A stretch of DNA of 22,861 nt, from assembly GCA_900552245.1 (NCBI GenBank), contig URYY01000015.1, positions 1-22,861 on the forward strand. Direction: 5' to 3'. The position numbers and the translations under genes are program-made. Shown one piece after another: positions 1 through 9,020 of this stretch. Source of the stretch: an uncultured Opitutales bacterium (GTDB taxonomy: Bacteria > Verrucomicrobiota > Verrucomicrobiia > Opitutales > Intestinicryptomonadaceae). Within the stretch, counting starts at the first letter, position 1; every line of letters starts with the position of its first letter. The notes under the pieces are model-generated. The model was given only the letters and a program-made list of their open reading frames with translations, was not told the origin of the DNA and made no database searches.

Positions 1-1
1 C

Positions 2-1408
2 GGCAAGCTCTGCATTCCGGAAAGCGCAAATTCTAAAATTACGCTATCATTTTCAAAATTAGGCAAGTCGCAATCCGAATCAAAAGGCGAGCCGATAGCA
101 AGCGAAAGTGACGGCAAGTCTGAATCGGGCAGTTTTGAGATTGTCCTACCGCAAGCTAAAACGGCAGATTCAAACTCGCTTTGGATTGCGATTTTTGGCG
201 CATTTTTGGGAGGAATGATACTAAATTTGATGCCCTGCGTCTTTCCCGTAATAAGCCTCAAAGTTCTATCTTTTGCAAAAGATGCCGATAAATCGAGAAA
301 ATCCGCCATAAGAAACGCTCTCTATTACAGTTTGGGAATAATCCTAAGTTTTGTATTTCTGGCGATTTTGCTCTTGTGGCTAAAATCTGTGGGCAAGGAA
401 TTGGGCTGGGGCTTCCAGTTGCAAGAACCTATTTTTGTGGGCTTTTTAACCCTGCTTTTTACGGTCATGGCGCTCTCGCTTGCCGGCGTATTTGAAATCG
501 GAGCCGGACTTGCAAACTTGGGCACAGCCGCCACAAAGAGTTCGGGCGCAAAGGCTGCCCTATTTTCGGGCGTGCTTGCAGTTGCAGTTGCAAGCCCCTG
601 CACTGCCCCATTTATGGGCTCAGCTTTGGGCGTAGCTTTAGCAAGCTCGATATCGTGGTTTTCAACACTCTTAATCTTCGTATTCTTGGGAGTGGGAATG
701 GCGCTGCCCTACGTTCTAATTTCAGCTATTCCACAGGCCGCAAAGCTTATGCCTAAGCCCGGAATGTGGATGGAGACTTTTAAGCAAATACTTTCCTTCC
801 CGCTATTTGCAACCGCAATATGGCTAGTTTGGATTTTTACAAAGCAGTGCGGTGCCGATTCCATGGCGGAGCTTCTCTTGGCCGTTCTATCGATAGCATT
901 TGCGCTCTGGATATTCGGCAAGTACTCGCCGCCTTACAACAAGCTAAAGTTTAGAATCTTTGCCTATGTAGGCTTGCTAGTCTTTGCGCTTCTTTCCGTC
1001 TTTCTCACTATAAACGCATCGAGCTTTGACAAGACCATAGGCGGCGAAGAGGTAGATCTAAACGATAATACATGGAGTTCGCAAAAGGTGGAAGCGCTGC
1101 GCAAAAAGGGCAAAATCGTCTTTGTAGATTTCACTGCATCTTGGTGCTTCACATGCCTTGCAAACAAAAAGGCAGCCCTAGACCTAAGCTCAACTCGCGA
1201 GATCTTTGAGAAGAATAACGTCGCATTTTTAGTTGCCGATTGGACCAATAGAAACGCCGCAATAGCGCGCGAGCTTGCAAAGTTCAATCGCTCGGGAGTT
1301 CCGCTAAACGTGGTTTACCCCGCGGACTTATCGCGAGAGCCCATAGTGCTGCCAACAATTTTAACGCCCGCAGCGATAGATGAAGCGATTGACAAAGCAA
1401 AACAATAG
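2..1408 (+). CDS. dsbD: Thiol:disulfide interchange protein DsbD, 5'-truncated by the window edge
   Basis: Inner-membrane reductase that passes electrons from cytoplasmic thioredoxin to periplasmic thiol proteins. The frame is open from base 2 and contains no stop before 1408, so the gene enters from the left; the first ATG at 206 lies inside the first membrane segment and is not the true start. The fragment of 468 residues shows the tail of the periplasmic alpha domain (KLCIPE, Cys codon at 11, as in ScsB/DsbD-like alpha domains). A CcdA-like membrane domain of about eight hydrophobic segments follows, with the two paired cysteines in NLMPCVFPV (codon 236) and ASPCTAPF (codon 599). A C-terminal thioredoxin-like domain carries ASWCFTC (cysteines at 1145 and 1154). 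All redox cysteines expected in this part are present. It lies 20 nt before lysA and probably shares its transcript. Family is certain; DsbD versus ScsB subtype is less so because the N-terminus is missing. Confidence 0.93.
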   Translation, partial: GKLCIPESANSKITLSFSKLGKSQSESKGEPIASESDGKSESGSFEIVLPQAKTADSNSLWIAIFGAFLGGMILNLMPCVFPVISLKVLSFAKDADKSRKSAIRNALYYSLGIILSFVFLAILLLWLKSVGKELGWGFQLQEPIFVGFLTLLFTVMALSLAGVFEIGAGLANLGTAATKSSGAKAALFSGVLAVAVASPCTAPFMGSALGVALASSISWFSTLLIFVFLGVGMALPYVLISAIPQAAKLMPKPGMWMETFKQILSFPLFATAIWLVWIFTKQCGADSMAELLLAVLSIAFALWIFGKYSPPYNKLKFRIFAYVGLLVFALLSVFLTINASSFDKTIGGEEVDLNDNTWSSQKVEALRKKGKIVFVDFTASWCFTCLANKKAALDLSSTREIFEKNNVAFLVADWTNRNAAIARELAKFNRSGVPLNVVYPADLSREPIVLPTILTPAAIDEAIDKAKQ

Positions 1409-1428
1409 TGTAAGGTTTTAATAAAGAT

Positions 1429-2682
1429 ATGGAAATAGAGAAGCTAAATTTTTTAACTCCCGAAATAGCAAGAAATATAGCGAGGGAAGTATCGACCCCC
1501 TGCTACGTTTACAGCAAGGCAGCCCTCACGCGCCAAGCTAAAAAAGTCTTGGATTTTCCAAACGCCTTTGGGCTTACGCCGCGCTATGCGATGAAAGCCT
1601 CCTCAAACGCAGCTATATTAAAGCTTTTTGATTCGCTGGGGCTACACATAGACGCATCGAGCGCCTACGAAGTAAAGCGCGCAATGCTCGCTGGAATAGC
1701 TCCCGAAAAGATCTCGCTTTCAACCCAACAGATTCCGGGAAATATAGCAGAGCTTGTAAAACTCGGCGTAAAATTTAACGCCTGCTCCCTGCACCAGCTC
1801 GAAGTTTACGGCAAGGCAATGCCGAATACGGAACTTGGCGTTAGAATAAACCCGGGGCTAGGCTCCGGCGGAACAAACAGAACAAACGTTGGCGGCCCGG
1901 CATCGTCATTTGGAATATGGCACGAATACATTCCGCAAATCTTTGAAATAGCAAAGAAATACGGCTTAAAAATCATAAGAATACACACGCACATAGGCTC
2001 GGGTTCAGATCCGGCAGTCTGGCAGAAAGTCGCAAAAATGAGCCTCGATACGGTGGAAAAATTCCCGGACGTGCGCATACTCAATATGGGCGGCGGCTTT
2101 AAAGTTGGAAGAATGAGCTACGAGCCCTCTACAGACCTGCAAGTTGTTGGCAAGCCCGTGGCAGAGCTTGTTAGAGAATTTGCCGAGCGCACGGGCAGAA
2201 AGCTCCAATTTGAAATTGAGCCAGGAACCTTCCTATTGGCAAACTGCGCCTCGCTTCTTGCGACAGTCCAAGATATTTGCGACACGGGTGCGGGCGGCTA
2301 TACCTTCCTAAAGCTAAATTCGGGAATGACTGAAGTTTTGCGGCCCTCCATATACGGCGCGCAACACCCGATAGTTGTGATTCCCGCAAAGGAAACTTCA
2401 GAGATAAAAGAGTACATAGTTTCGGGCCACTGCTGCGAAAGCGGAGATATTCTGACCCCCGCAAGCGGCGACCCCGAAGCGCTTTCGCCGCGCCTGCTTA
2501 CTAAGGCCGAGATAGGGGACCTATGCGCGATAGAGGGTGCCGGAGCCTACTGCAGTGCGATGTCCACCAAAAACTACAACTCCTACCCCGAGGCCCCTGA
2601 AGTCATGCTCGAAGACGACGGCTCTTTTAAACTTATCAGAAAGCGCCAGAGCTTGGAGCAGATAATACAAAACGAAGTGTAA
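1429..2682 (+). CDS. lysA: Diaminopimelate decarboxylase (LysA)
   Basis: PLP-dependent cytoplasmic enzyme converting meso-diaminopimelate to L-lysine and CO2, the last step of lysine synthesis. At 417 residues it has the usual family length. The PLP lysine is K56 in YAMKAS. H188-IGSG and the phosphate-binding GGGF at 221-224 belong to the TIM barrel, E264-PG lies at the barrel/beta-domain transition, the C-terminal active-site cysteine is C336 in CESGD, and Y374 sits in GAGAY. These motifs separate it from alanine racemase; carboxynorspermidine decarboxylase is the nearest alternative but is normally shorter and lacks the CESGD pattern. The start ATG follows dsbD by 20 nt with only a weak purine stretch (AATAAAG) in front. 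Only 5 nt separate its stop from the thioesterase start, so the two are likely co-transcribed. Confidence 0.93.
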   Translation: MEIEKLNFLTPEIARNIAREVSTPCYVYSKAALTRQAKKVLDFPNAFGLTPRYAMKASSNAAILKLFDSLGLHIDASSAYEVKRAMLAGIAPEKISLSTQQIPGNIAELVKLGVKFNACSLHQLEVYGKAMPNTELGVRINPGLGSGGTNRTNVGGPASSFGIWHEYIPQIFEIAKKYGLKIIRIHTHIGSGSDPAVWQKVAKMSLDTVEKFPDVRILNMGGGFKVGRMSYEPSTDLQVVGKPVAELVREFAERTGRKLQFEIEPGTFLLANCASLLATVQDICDTGAGGYTFLKLNSGMTEVLRPSIYGAQHPIVVIPAKETSEIKEYIVSGHCCESGDILTPASGDPEALSPRLLTKAEIGDLCAIEGAGAYCSAMSTKNYNSYPEAPEVMLEDDGSFKLIRKRQSLEQIIQNEV

Positions 2683-2687
2683 CTGAA

Positions 2688-3098
2688 ATGATTTCTTCAA
2701 GCACAAATATAAGAGTTCGCTTTGCCGAGACCGACGCTATGCGCGTTGCCTACCACGGCAATTACTTTGCTTGGTTTGAAGCCGCACGCATAGATATGCT
2801 CGATGCCATGGGCATGCCCTACCGCGAGCTTGATGCAATGGGGCTACACCTGCCCGTCTTGGAAGTGGGCGCAAAATACTTGCACTCTGCGCACTTTGAC
2901 GACATTCTCACGATAAAGGCCTCGATAAAAGAGCGCCCCGGAGTGATAATAAAAATCGAGTATGAAGTTTTTTGCGGCGAAAAGAAGCTCTGCGAGGCCT
3001 TTTCAAAGCACGCATTTGTAAATGAAAAGGGAGTTCCCATAAAGCCGCCCGCCGATTTTTTAAGAAAGCTGCGGGAGCTTTTCGACAAAAATGAATAG
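2688..3098 (+). CDS. Acyl-CoA thioesterase, hotdog fold (YbgC/4HBT-like)
   Basis: A 136-residue single-domain hotdog protein, the usual length for YbgC/4-hydroxybenzoyl-CoA thioesterase-like enzymes that hydrolyse acyl-CoA thioesters in the cytoplasm. The N-terminal signature is RFAETDAMRVAYHGNYFAWFE: D16 occupies the catalytic aspartate position, and the following H-x-x-Y and E-A-A-R continue the family pattern. The substrate cannot be read from sequence. YbgC itself is usually encoded with tol-pal genes, which are not present here, so I give no gene symbol. Its last 8 nt overlap the start of the next gene (ATGAATAG), which suggests translational coupling with the membrane protein downstream. 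Confidence 0.85.
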   Translation: MISSSTNIRVRFAETDAMRVAYHGNYFAWFEAARIDMLDAMGMPYRELDAMGLHLPVLEVGAKYLHSAHFDDILTIKASIKERPGVIIKIEYEVFCGEKKLCEAFSKHAFVNEKGVPIKPPADFLRKLRELFDKNE

Positions 3099-4680
3099 GC
3101 TTATTCAAATTCTTCTGCTGGGCTTGCTTTGCTTCGGAATTTTCAAAGCTTGCGACATGCGGCTTTACAATCTCGAAAACAGGGCACTTCACGCGGACGA
3201 ATCCGAGCAGTCTTTCACATTTGCAGGCCTTTATTTTAATGGAGATTACAAGTATAACGCAAACGGTCCACACGGGCCGGTTTTGTATTACTACCCGCTA
3301 AAGCTTGTGGATAAAAGCTTTGCAGATACGCTCGACACTCGCCTTCTAAGGCGCACACTGCTTCCGATTTTCCTTGCAACTTGCGCGCTCGTATTTTTTG
3401 CGATGCTAGCGCGAGCAAATTACGACGCAAGGGAATTGCTACTCAAGGCAAATCCCGCGCTCGGAAAGCTTGCGGGTGGTGTATTTGCGGCAATCTTCCT
3501 TGGGCTTTCAAGCCTATCGCAAATATATTCAAGCTACTTTATTCAAGAGCCCTTCTTTGCGCTATTTTCGCTTGCACTATGCTTTGCAAGTTTTGCCTTC
3601 ATAAAGAGGCCGAGCCTGACCGCGGCGCTAATTGTAGGCCTCTGCGCGGGGCTGCTGCAAAGCGCAAAGGAAACTTCCATAATAGTATTTGCAGCGCTAG
3701 TTGGAGCGTGGATTTTATCGCTTTTAAATTTAAGGAATCCGGCTCCACAAATTAAGGCTATCTTTTCAAAGAAGTCTCTAAGTTTCGCCCTTGCGGCACT
3801 TGCGGGCTTTGCATTAATTTACTGCCTATTTTACTCTTCATTTTTCACAAACCCTGCGGGTATATTAGACGGGATAAAAAGCTACGCTCACTTCTTTGGC
3901 AAGTCCGTCTCCGAAGTGCACACAAAGGGCTTCGGCTACTACTTTGAGCTACTCGCGGGCTTGAGAAGCCAAGGGGCAATATTTGGAGAGAGCGCGATTT
4001 TTATACTCGCGATAGTCGGCACTATTTTAGCGTATCTGCGAAAAAATGACTTTATCAAATTTACAGCAGCCTTTGGCTGGCTAAACGTTCTTGCGCTGAG
4101 TTTCATAGGCTACAAGACGCCGTGGCTATTACTTGCCCCCATTACGGCGCTGGCGCTGCCTGCGGGATATGCAGTCTCTGCGGCGGTATTTTCACACATA
4201 GATTTAAAAAACAAAATTCTTGCCGCGACCTTAAAAGTTGGGCTTTTAATATTTGTGCTTGCCCTATTTAACCTGCAATACAAGGAGGCCAAAAACGCCT
4301 CCAGAAACTACGCAAGCGACCCAAGAAACCCATTCTTGTACGTTCACACACTCAAGAGTGAAGAGGGGCTTGTAAAGCGCATCTACGACTGCGCAAAAGT
4401 AAAGGGCGACAAATTTAAGGCCATATGCATTTCAAACAATTCCCCGTGGCCGCTGCCCTGGCAAACCTTAAAGTTGGACGCCGTCACATACGCAAAGGCG
4501 CTTCCGCAAAACTTTAACCCCGGCGACTTTGACATAGTTATTTACGATGCAAATTTTGATGCGCCCCTATCTCGCGCCTTCCCTGAAAAAGAGTGGATAA
4601 GCGAATTTTTCGGGCTGCGCGAAAATCTGCTTTTGCGGGTGCAAGTTAAAAGAGAGCTTTTCTACGAATCCATAAAATGA
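3091..4680 (+). CDS. Multi-spanning membrane protein, TIGR03663/Agl23-like (GT-C type glycosyltransferase-like)
   Basis: A 529-residue integral membrane protein with roughly ten or more hydrophobic segments and a soluble C-terminal tail of about 120 residues. After the first membrane helix it has the segment NRALHADESEQ (D36-E37), then a GPHGPVLYYYPL stretch; an acidic pair in the first extracytoplasmic loop is typical of GT-C polyprenyl-phosphate-sugar glycosyltransferases. The overall pattern matches what I recall of TIGR03663 proteins, called flippase activity-associated Agl23-like and found in archaea, planctomycetes and verrucomicrobia. The donor, acceptor and true activity are unknown. 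It starts inside the thioesterase gene (8-nt overlap) and is followed 10 nt later by the AsmA-like gene, so an envelope role is inferred. Family assignment is from memory and moderately secure. Confidence 0.65.
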   Translation: MNRLIQILLLGLLCFGIFKACDMRLYNLENRALHADESEQSFTFAGLYFNGDYKYNANGPHGPVLYYYPLKLVDKSFADTLDTRLLRRTLLPIFLATCALVFFAMLARANYDARELLLKANPALGKLAGGVFAAIFLGLSSLSQIYSSYFIQEPFFALFSLALCFASFAFIKRPSLTAALIVGLCAGLLQSAKETSIIVFAALVGAWILSLLNLRNPAPQIKAIFSKKSLSFALAALAGFALIYCLFYSSFFTNPAGILDGIKSYAHFFGKSVSEVHTKGFGYYFELLAGLRSQGAIFGESAIFILAIVGTILAYLRKNDFIKFTAAFGWLNVLALSFIGYKTPWLLLAPITALALPAGYAVSAAVFSHIDLKNKILAATLKVGLLIFVLALFNLQYKEAKNASRNYASDPRNPFLYVHTLKSEEGLVKRIYDCAKVKGDKFKAICISNNSPWPLPWQTLKLDAVTYAKALPQNFNPGDFDIVIYDANFDAPLSRAFPEKEWISEFFGLRENLLLRVQVKRELFYESIK

Positions 4681-4690
4681 GGAAACCTTT

Positions 4691-7600
4691 ATGAAGATAA
4701 AAAAAATTTTACTGGCGCTTGTCGCCGCCATGGCAGTTGTTCTGATTGCAGCCTACTTTGTTCTGACTAGTTCCGGATTTCAGACATCGCTTGTAAACAA
4801 GTACCTAAAAGATGCTTTCCCCGGCAGCGAGGTAGAGCTTGTAAAGATTACTCCCTCCAATTTGCGAATTGAAAATTTGAAAATAAAAAATGTAGCCCCT
4901 GGCAAGGACTTTAGCGCCGATAGCCTCGATAGCGAAATATCGCTATTTGGCCTGCTTTCAAGGCAAATAAGAGTAACAAATCCAAGCCTAAAAAATGCAG
5001 TCTTAAAGTTCAATAAGCTGCCAGATTATGCAGGGCAAAACTCCGAGCAAAGTGTAGCGGCAAGCAAAAGTGAAAGTGAAATTTCCAAGGCAAAGTCGGA
5101 TTCAATCGCCGCAAGTTCCGGCTCCGATAAGCCCGCGCAAGAGGCAGTGGAACTTCCGAATTTTGACATAATAGTAAAAAATCTAAATGCGGAGCTACTC
5201 GTAATTTTGGAGGACGGTTCAAAAGTTGATTCCAAACTTAAGGTTGACACTTTCAGAACTAAAAACCTAATTAAGGCCTACGCCCTCGACGCCTCGCTTA
5301 ATTGCGATTTCGACATAGTTGGCAAGGCAAAAGACAGCATTGCCCTGAGGGCGACTCTCGCCCCGGACGGAAATAGGCTATCGCTAAAGTCAAGCCTTGA
5401 AAAGGGCGAAAAAAAGCTCCTAAAACTCGATGCAAAACTCGACTCTGAATACTCAAATATAGACGGCAAAGTGCAACTTACCGCCGATTCGCGCGACTTT
5501 GAAAACATCTTAAAAAACACTCCATTTTTTGACGCAAACATATTCTGCGACATTCGCGCCTCAAGCGACCTAAAGGACGCCGGCTTAAACGGTAGCTTCA
5601 AGCTAAACGCGAAAAATTTGGACATCTTATCTGAAACTCTAAAGCCCATAAGCGATATATCCCTATCCGGCGAAGTATCAGCAAACAAAAGAGGCGACGA
5701 ACTCTCTGTGGCAAATGCCCAAGTCTTAGGTTCGATAAACGGCTTGCAAGTTCTCAATTTAAAAAACACTAAGGCCTTCAAGATTAGTGCGAAAGATATA
5801 TCAAACGTCCCGGACGGAGAGCTTTTGACACTGGATATCTTGAATGTGGACGATTCTTTAATAAATCCATTTTTGAAGGATATTACGCTTAAAAGTTCAA
5901 AAATATCTACGCAAATAATACTCACAAAAAGTGGGGATAAATTTGAAATAAAAACCTCAAAGCCCTTCAGCATACTAAGGGCAAGCGTATCGTCAAAAGA
6001 TTCAGAATTTGTGAGAGATTTAAACCTGACGCTATCTGCTATTGCAAGTATCAACGATAAATCCGCAAGCGCCGATTTAAATTTAAGCTTAAAGCCGGAA
6101 TCGGCCAAAGAGGGGCTGAGCGCCGAGTTAAAGCTTTCGCAATTCTTGTTTGCGGAAATGTCGGCAAAGGCCTCGCTCGAATTAAAGGGGCAAATAGCGG
6201 CCTTTCTGCCGAGCGACTTTAACAAGGGAGATATTCCGGAACTAGACGCATTAATAGAAATTTCTGCAAATAAAAAACTGCTTGAAATATCGCAGGCTAG
6301 AGTGGATCTGCTATCAAAGAATAACGCCAAGATTTTCGAACTGGGCGCAAGCGACAAAATCCTAATAGATATAAGCGAAAAGAAGCTCTTGTCGGAGAAT
6401 CTTCAAATAAGGGCGATTGCGGAGAAATTTCCATTTGAAATCATCAAGCCCTACGCGAAGGGCGCCGATGCGGACCACCTGAATATTGATTTGACTGCAA
6501 AGGTTGCCGATAAGAACAGCGCAACTGCAAGTGCTAAAATCTCGCTTGTAAATTTATCGTTTAAAAATGCAGACGAACTTCTTGTGTCAGACTTAAACAC
6601 AAGCGCGCTAATAGAGGCAAAACTCGACGGCAATAAAATTTCAGTTGAGCTTAAGGATTTTGAATTAAATGGGCAAAATGTTCCATTTGCAAAAATTGCG
6701 GCAACTGCGGAAGCCGACTTGCAAAGTAAAGAAATCTTAAAAAGCGCAAGCGCTAAAATTTCCGCAACACTCCCCGCGCTTTTAAGGCAGCCTGCGCTTG
6801 AAAAGTTCAACAATCTATCAAGCGGAATGGCGGAAGTTGAAGCCCAGTACAAGCCCGAATCGGCAGAGCTAAACCTCACCTTGCACAACATAGCTCCGCG
6901 TTTTTACGACCAGACACTTGCAAAGTTAGAGCTAAATACAAAAGTTAAACTCGATAATAATACGCCCAAAGTTATAGATTCCACTCTAAAAACCGGCGGA
7001 ACAAGCGGCGCTACCGATGCCGACTTGACTGTGAAGTTAGGCGAAGTTATAGACCTTGCACTGAGCGCGCGCGAGATTTGCGCAGATGAATTTATAACGC
7101 TTGCAAAGGCCTTTACGAAGTCGGACAATCAACCGCAAAAGACGGTTCTTGAAGGCGAGAATCCAGAGGCAAAGAAAGAAATTTACAGGCCAAAGGCCGC
7201 GCGCGAAAGCTCGGCTGTTGCTGCCTCTACCCAAAGCTACACCCCCGATAAAAAGGCTCTGTGGGATTTCTCAAAATCGGTGAATTTGACCTGCGATATA
7301 GGTAAGATTTTGCTGGGCGGCAAAGACGTAGTAAACGCTCTAAAATTTGACTTATCGCTAAACCCAAGAGAATTAAAGTTAACTAAGTTGTCGGCAACAG
7401 CGTATGGGGCAAACATTGCGGCAATTTCAAAGCTAAGCTTTGCGGAAAATTCGGGTTATGAACTATCGGATACTACTTTTGATATGTCCGGTCTGGAAGT
7501 TGGGCAATTCCTAAAGCCGAATGAATCGGGAGACCGCATACTTGTCGGCAAATTCGACGCAAAAGCGAGTGTTAAGGCGCAATCGAGAAATCTCCAAACT

Positions 7601-8221
7601 CTGGCAAAAAACATTCAAGCCGAGGTGCAGTTAAGCTCGGATTCGGGCACGCTTACACTCCTAGATAAAAACTCGATTTCCGGCATAGGCACAAACATTG
7701 GCAGCATCGCGCTAAAGGCAACTGGCGATATACTTGGAGACAAGGTTAAGGGCTTGTCGGGGGCCGGAGATTTGCTCTCAATGTTGCAGACTCTCAACTA
7801 CAGCAAAATCAATTTGAGTGCAAAGCGCGGCGAAGACCTCAATATTGAGCTTAGCGACTGCACGATAGAAACCGACGACTTCCTCATAAAAGCCAAGGGT
7901 AAACTTAGCTACGACGAATCCATAGAGTTTATGCAAAGCCAGATAGATGTGCCCGTAAATATCTACGCAAAGCGCGGCAACGTTGCAGAACTACTGAAGT
8001 CCTGCGGTTTTGTTGACGAAAATGAGACCATTAAGGGTTATTCAAACGGCCCGTCATTTAAGGTTTACGGCAAACTGGCCAGCCCGCAAAATAATTTGAG
8101 AGACGTAATATTGGAATCTGTAAAGGATTCGCTTGGCGATGCCGGAGACTCTGCATCGGAAGGTGTTAAAGAGGGAATTAACGCCCTCGGAGGCTTCCTA
8201 AAAAGTCTTAAGAAATTGTAA
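4691..8221 (+). CDS. AsmA-family-like large envelope protein
   Basis: A 1176-residue protein with a short positively charged N-terminus and one membrane anchor (about residues 6-26), then a very long extracytoplasmic region dominated by alternating beta-strand-like patterns (repeated LNLSLK/ISATL-type stretches). This is the architecture of AsmA/TamB/YhdP-type proteins, which form hydrophobic grooves for lipid transport between the two membranes. Two low-complexity Ser/Ala/Lys-rich linkers break the beta regions (about residues 115-150 and 820-860). The C-terminal third resembles the AsmA C-terminal region, with a region around ALKATGDILGDKV and a final amphipathic tail. The start is well supported: an AGGA Shine-Dalgarno sits 7 nt before the ATG, the clearest in block A. 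A large open frame on the opposite strand over 5278-6357 is a shadow. The AsmA superfamily is likely; the exact subfamily is not resolved. Confidence 0.72.
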   Translation: MKIKKILLALVAAMAVVLIAAYFVLTSSGFQTSLVNKYLKDAFPGSEVELVKITPSNLRIENLKIKNVAPGKDFSADSLDSEISLFGLLSRQIRVTNPSLKNAVLKFNKLPDYAGQNSEQSVAASKSESEISKAKSDSIAASSGSDKPAQEAVELPNFDIIVKNLNAELLVILEDGSKVDSKLKVDTFRTKNLIKAYALDASLNCDFDIVGKAKDSIALRATLAPDGNRLSLKSSLEKGEKKLLKLDAKLDSEYSNIDGKVQLTADSRDFENILKNTPFFDANIFCDIRASSDLKDAGLNGSFKLNAKNLDILSETLKPISDISLSGEVSANKRGDELSVANAQVLGSINGLQVLNLKNTKAFKISAKDISNVPDGELLTLDILNVDDSLINPFLKDITLKSSKISTQIILTKSGDKFEIKTSKPFSILRASVSSKDSEFVRDLNLTLSAIASINDKSASADLNLSLKPESAKEGLSAELKLSQFLFAEMSAKASLELKGQIAAFLPSDFNKGDIPELDALIEISANKKLLEISQARVDLLSKNNAKIFELGASDKILIDISEKKLLSENLQIRAIAEKFPFEIIKPYAKGADADHLNIDLTAKVADKNSATASAKISLVNLSFKNADELLVSDLNTSALIEAKLDGNKISVELKDFELNGQNVPFAKIAATAEADLQSKEILKSASAKISATLPALLRQPALEKFNNLSSGMAEVEAQYKPESAELNLTLHNIAPRFYDQTLAKLELNTKVKLDNNTPKVIDSTLKTGGTSGATDADLTVKLGEVIDLALSAREICADEFITLAKAFTKSDNQPQKTVLEGENPEAKKEIYRPKAARESSAVAASTQSYTPDKKALWDFSKSVNLTCDIGKILLGGKDVVNALKFDLSLNPRELKLTKLSATAYGANIAAISKLSFAENSGYELSDTTFDMSGLEVGQFLKPNESGDRILVGKFDAKASVKAQSRNLQTLAKNIQAEVQLSSDSGTLTLLDKNSISGIGTNIGSIALKATGDILGDKVKGLSGAGDLLSMLQTLNYSKINLSAKRGEDLNIELSDCTIETDDFLIKAKGKLSYDESIEFMQSQIDVPVNIYAKRGNVAELLKSCGFVDENETIKGYSNGPSFKVYGKLASPQNNLRDVILESVKDSLGDAGDSASEGVKEGINALGGFLKSLKKL

Positions 8222-8223
8222 GT

Positions 8224-8997
8224 ATGAAGAGAATTACGACAAAAACTTTCGTCCAAAAAAAAGGCCTTGAAAAGCTCGCGCTAGTCACGGCCTACGACGC
8301 GATTTTCGCAAAGATTGCGGACTCTGCCGGAGTTGACGCAATACTTGTAGGCGATTCCGTCGGCAATACATTTATGGGCTTTGAAAACACCCTGCCCGTA
8401 ACTATGGACGACATGCTCCACCACGTATCTATGGTTGCCCGCGCAAAGCCCAGGGCGCTTGTCATAGCAGACGTTCCATTTGCGATTGCCCACTATTCTT
8501 TCGATACGCTACTAAGGGAGTGCGCAAAGTTTATCCAGGCGGGGGCCGACGCAATAAAATTGGAATCGGCAAAAAATCTAGGCGAGAAAATTTCGGGCCT
8601 TACAAATGCGGGAATTCCCGTCATGGGGCACATAGGCCTTATGCCGCAACAGCTCTTAAAGCTCGGCGCTTACAAGACATTTGGTAAGACTGCCGAAGAG
8701 CAAGCGGAACTCGTAAGGGGGGCAAAGGCACTTGAAGAAGCCGGCGCATTTGCCGTTGTAATAGAAAAGACCGCACCCGAGGCCGCAGCGCTTGTAACTA
8801 AGAGCATATCAATCCCGACAATAGGCATAGGCGCGGGCAAGGATTGCGACGGGCAGATTTTGGTATCGACCGACATCCTTGGGCTGGGCGACTGGATTCC
8901 TCCCTTTGCAAAAAAGTACTGCGAGCTTGCGGCAATTTCGCAAAAGGCCTTTGCCGACTACGTTGAAGAAGTCAGAGCTTCCAAGTTCCCGCAATAA
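8224..8997 (+). CDS. panB: 3-methyl-2-oxobutanoate hydroxymethyltransferase (PanB)
   Basis: Cytoplasmic enzyme transferring a hydroxymethyl group from 5,10-methylenetetrahydrofolate to 2-oxoisovalerate to give ketopantoate, the first committed step of pantothenate and CoA synthesis. Its 257 residues match the family length. Metal ligands are D44 in LVGDSVGN and D83 in VIADVPF. K112 and E114 occur in IKLE, and the catalytic glutamate E181 in VVIEK, in nearly the same positions as the E. coli enzyme (D45, D84, K112, E114, E181). The C-terminal TIGIGAG segment is also typical. It begins 2 nt after the AsmA-like gene with no Shine-Dalgarno of its own, so translation probably depends on the upstream gene. 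No panC or panD is visible nearby. Confidence 0.96.
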   Translation: MKRITTKTFVQKKGLEKLALVTAYDAIFAKIADSAGVDAILVGDSVGNTFMGFENTLPVTMDDMLHHVSMVARAKPRALVIADVPFAIAHYSFDTLLRECAKFIQAGADAIKLESAKNLGEKISGLTNAGIPVMGHIGLMPQQLLKLGAYKTFGKTAEEQAELVRGAKALEEAGAFAVVIEKTAPEAAALVTKSISIPTIGIGAGKDCDGQILVSTDILGLGDWIPPFAKKYCELAAISQKAFADYVEEVRASKFPQ

Positions 8998-9020
8998 AAA
9001 GTTCTATTAGTAAAAATGCA

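Noticed and set aside
206..208. ATG at 206 as the dsbD start
   Set aside because: The same frame is open back to base 2 and codes for the KLCIPE end of the periplasmic domain, so the ATG is internal.
5278..6357. 359-codon open frame on the minus strand
   Set aside because: It lies fully inside the AsmA-like gene, its translation is Ser/Phe/Leu-rich without domain features, and other antisense frames of this type occur throughout the window, so codon bias of the real gene explains it.
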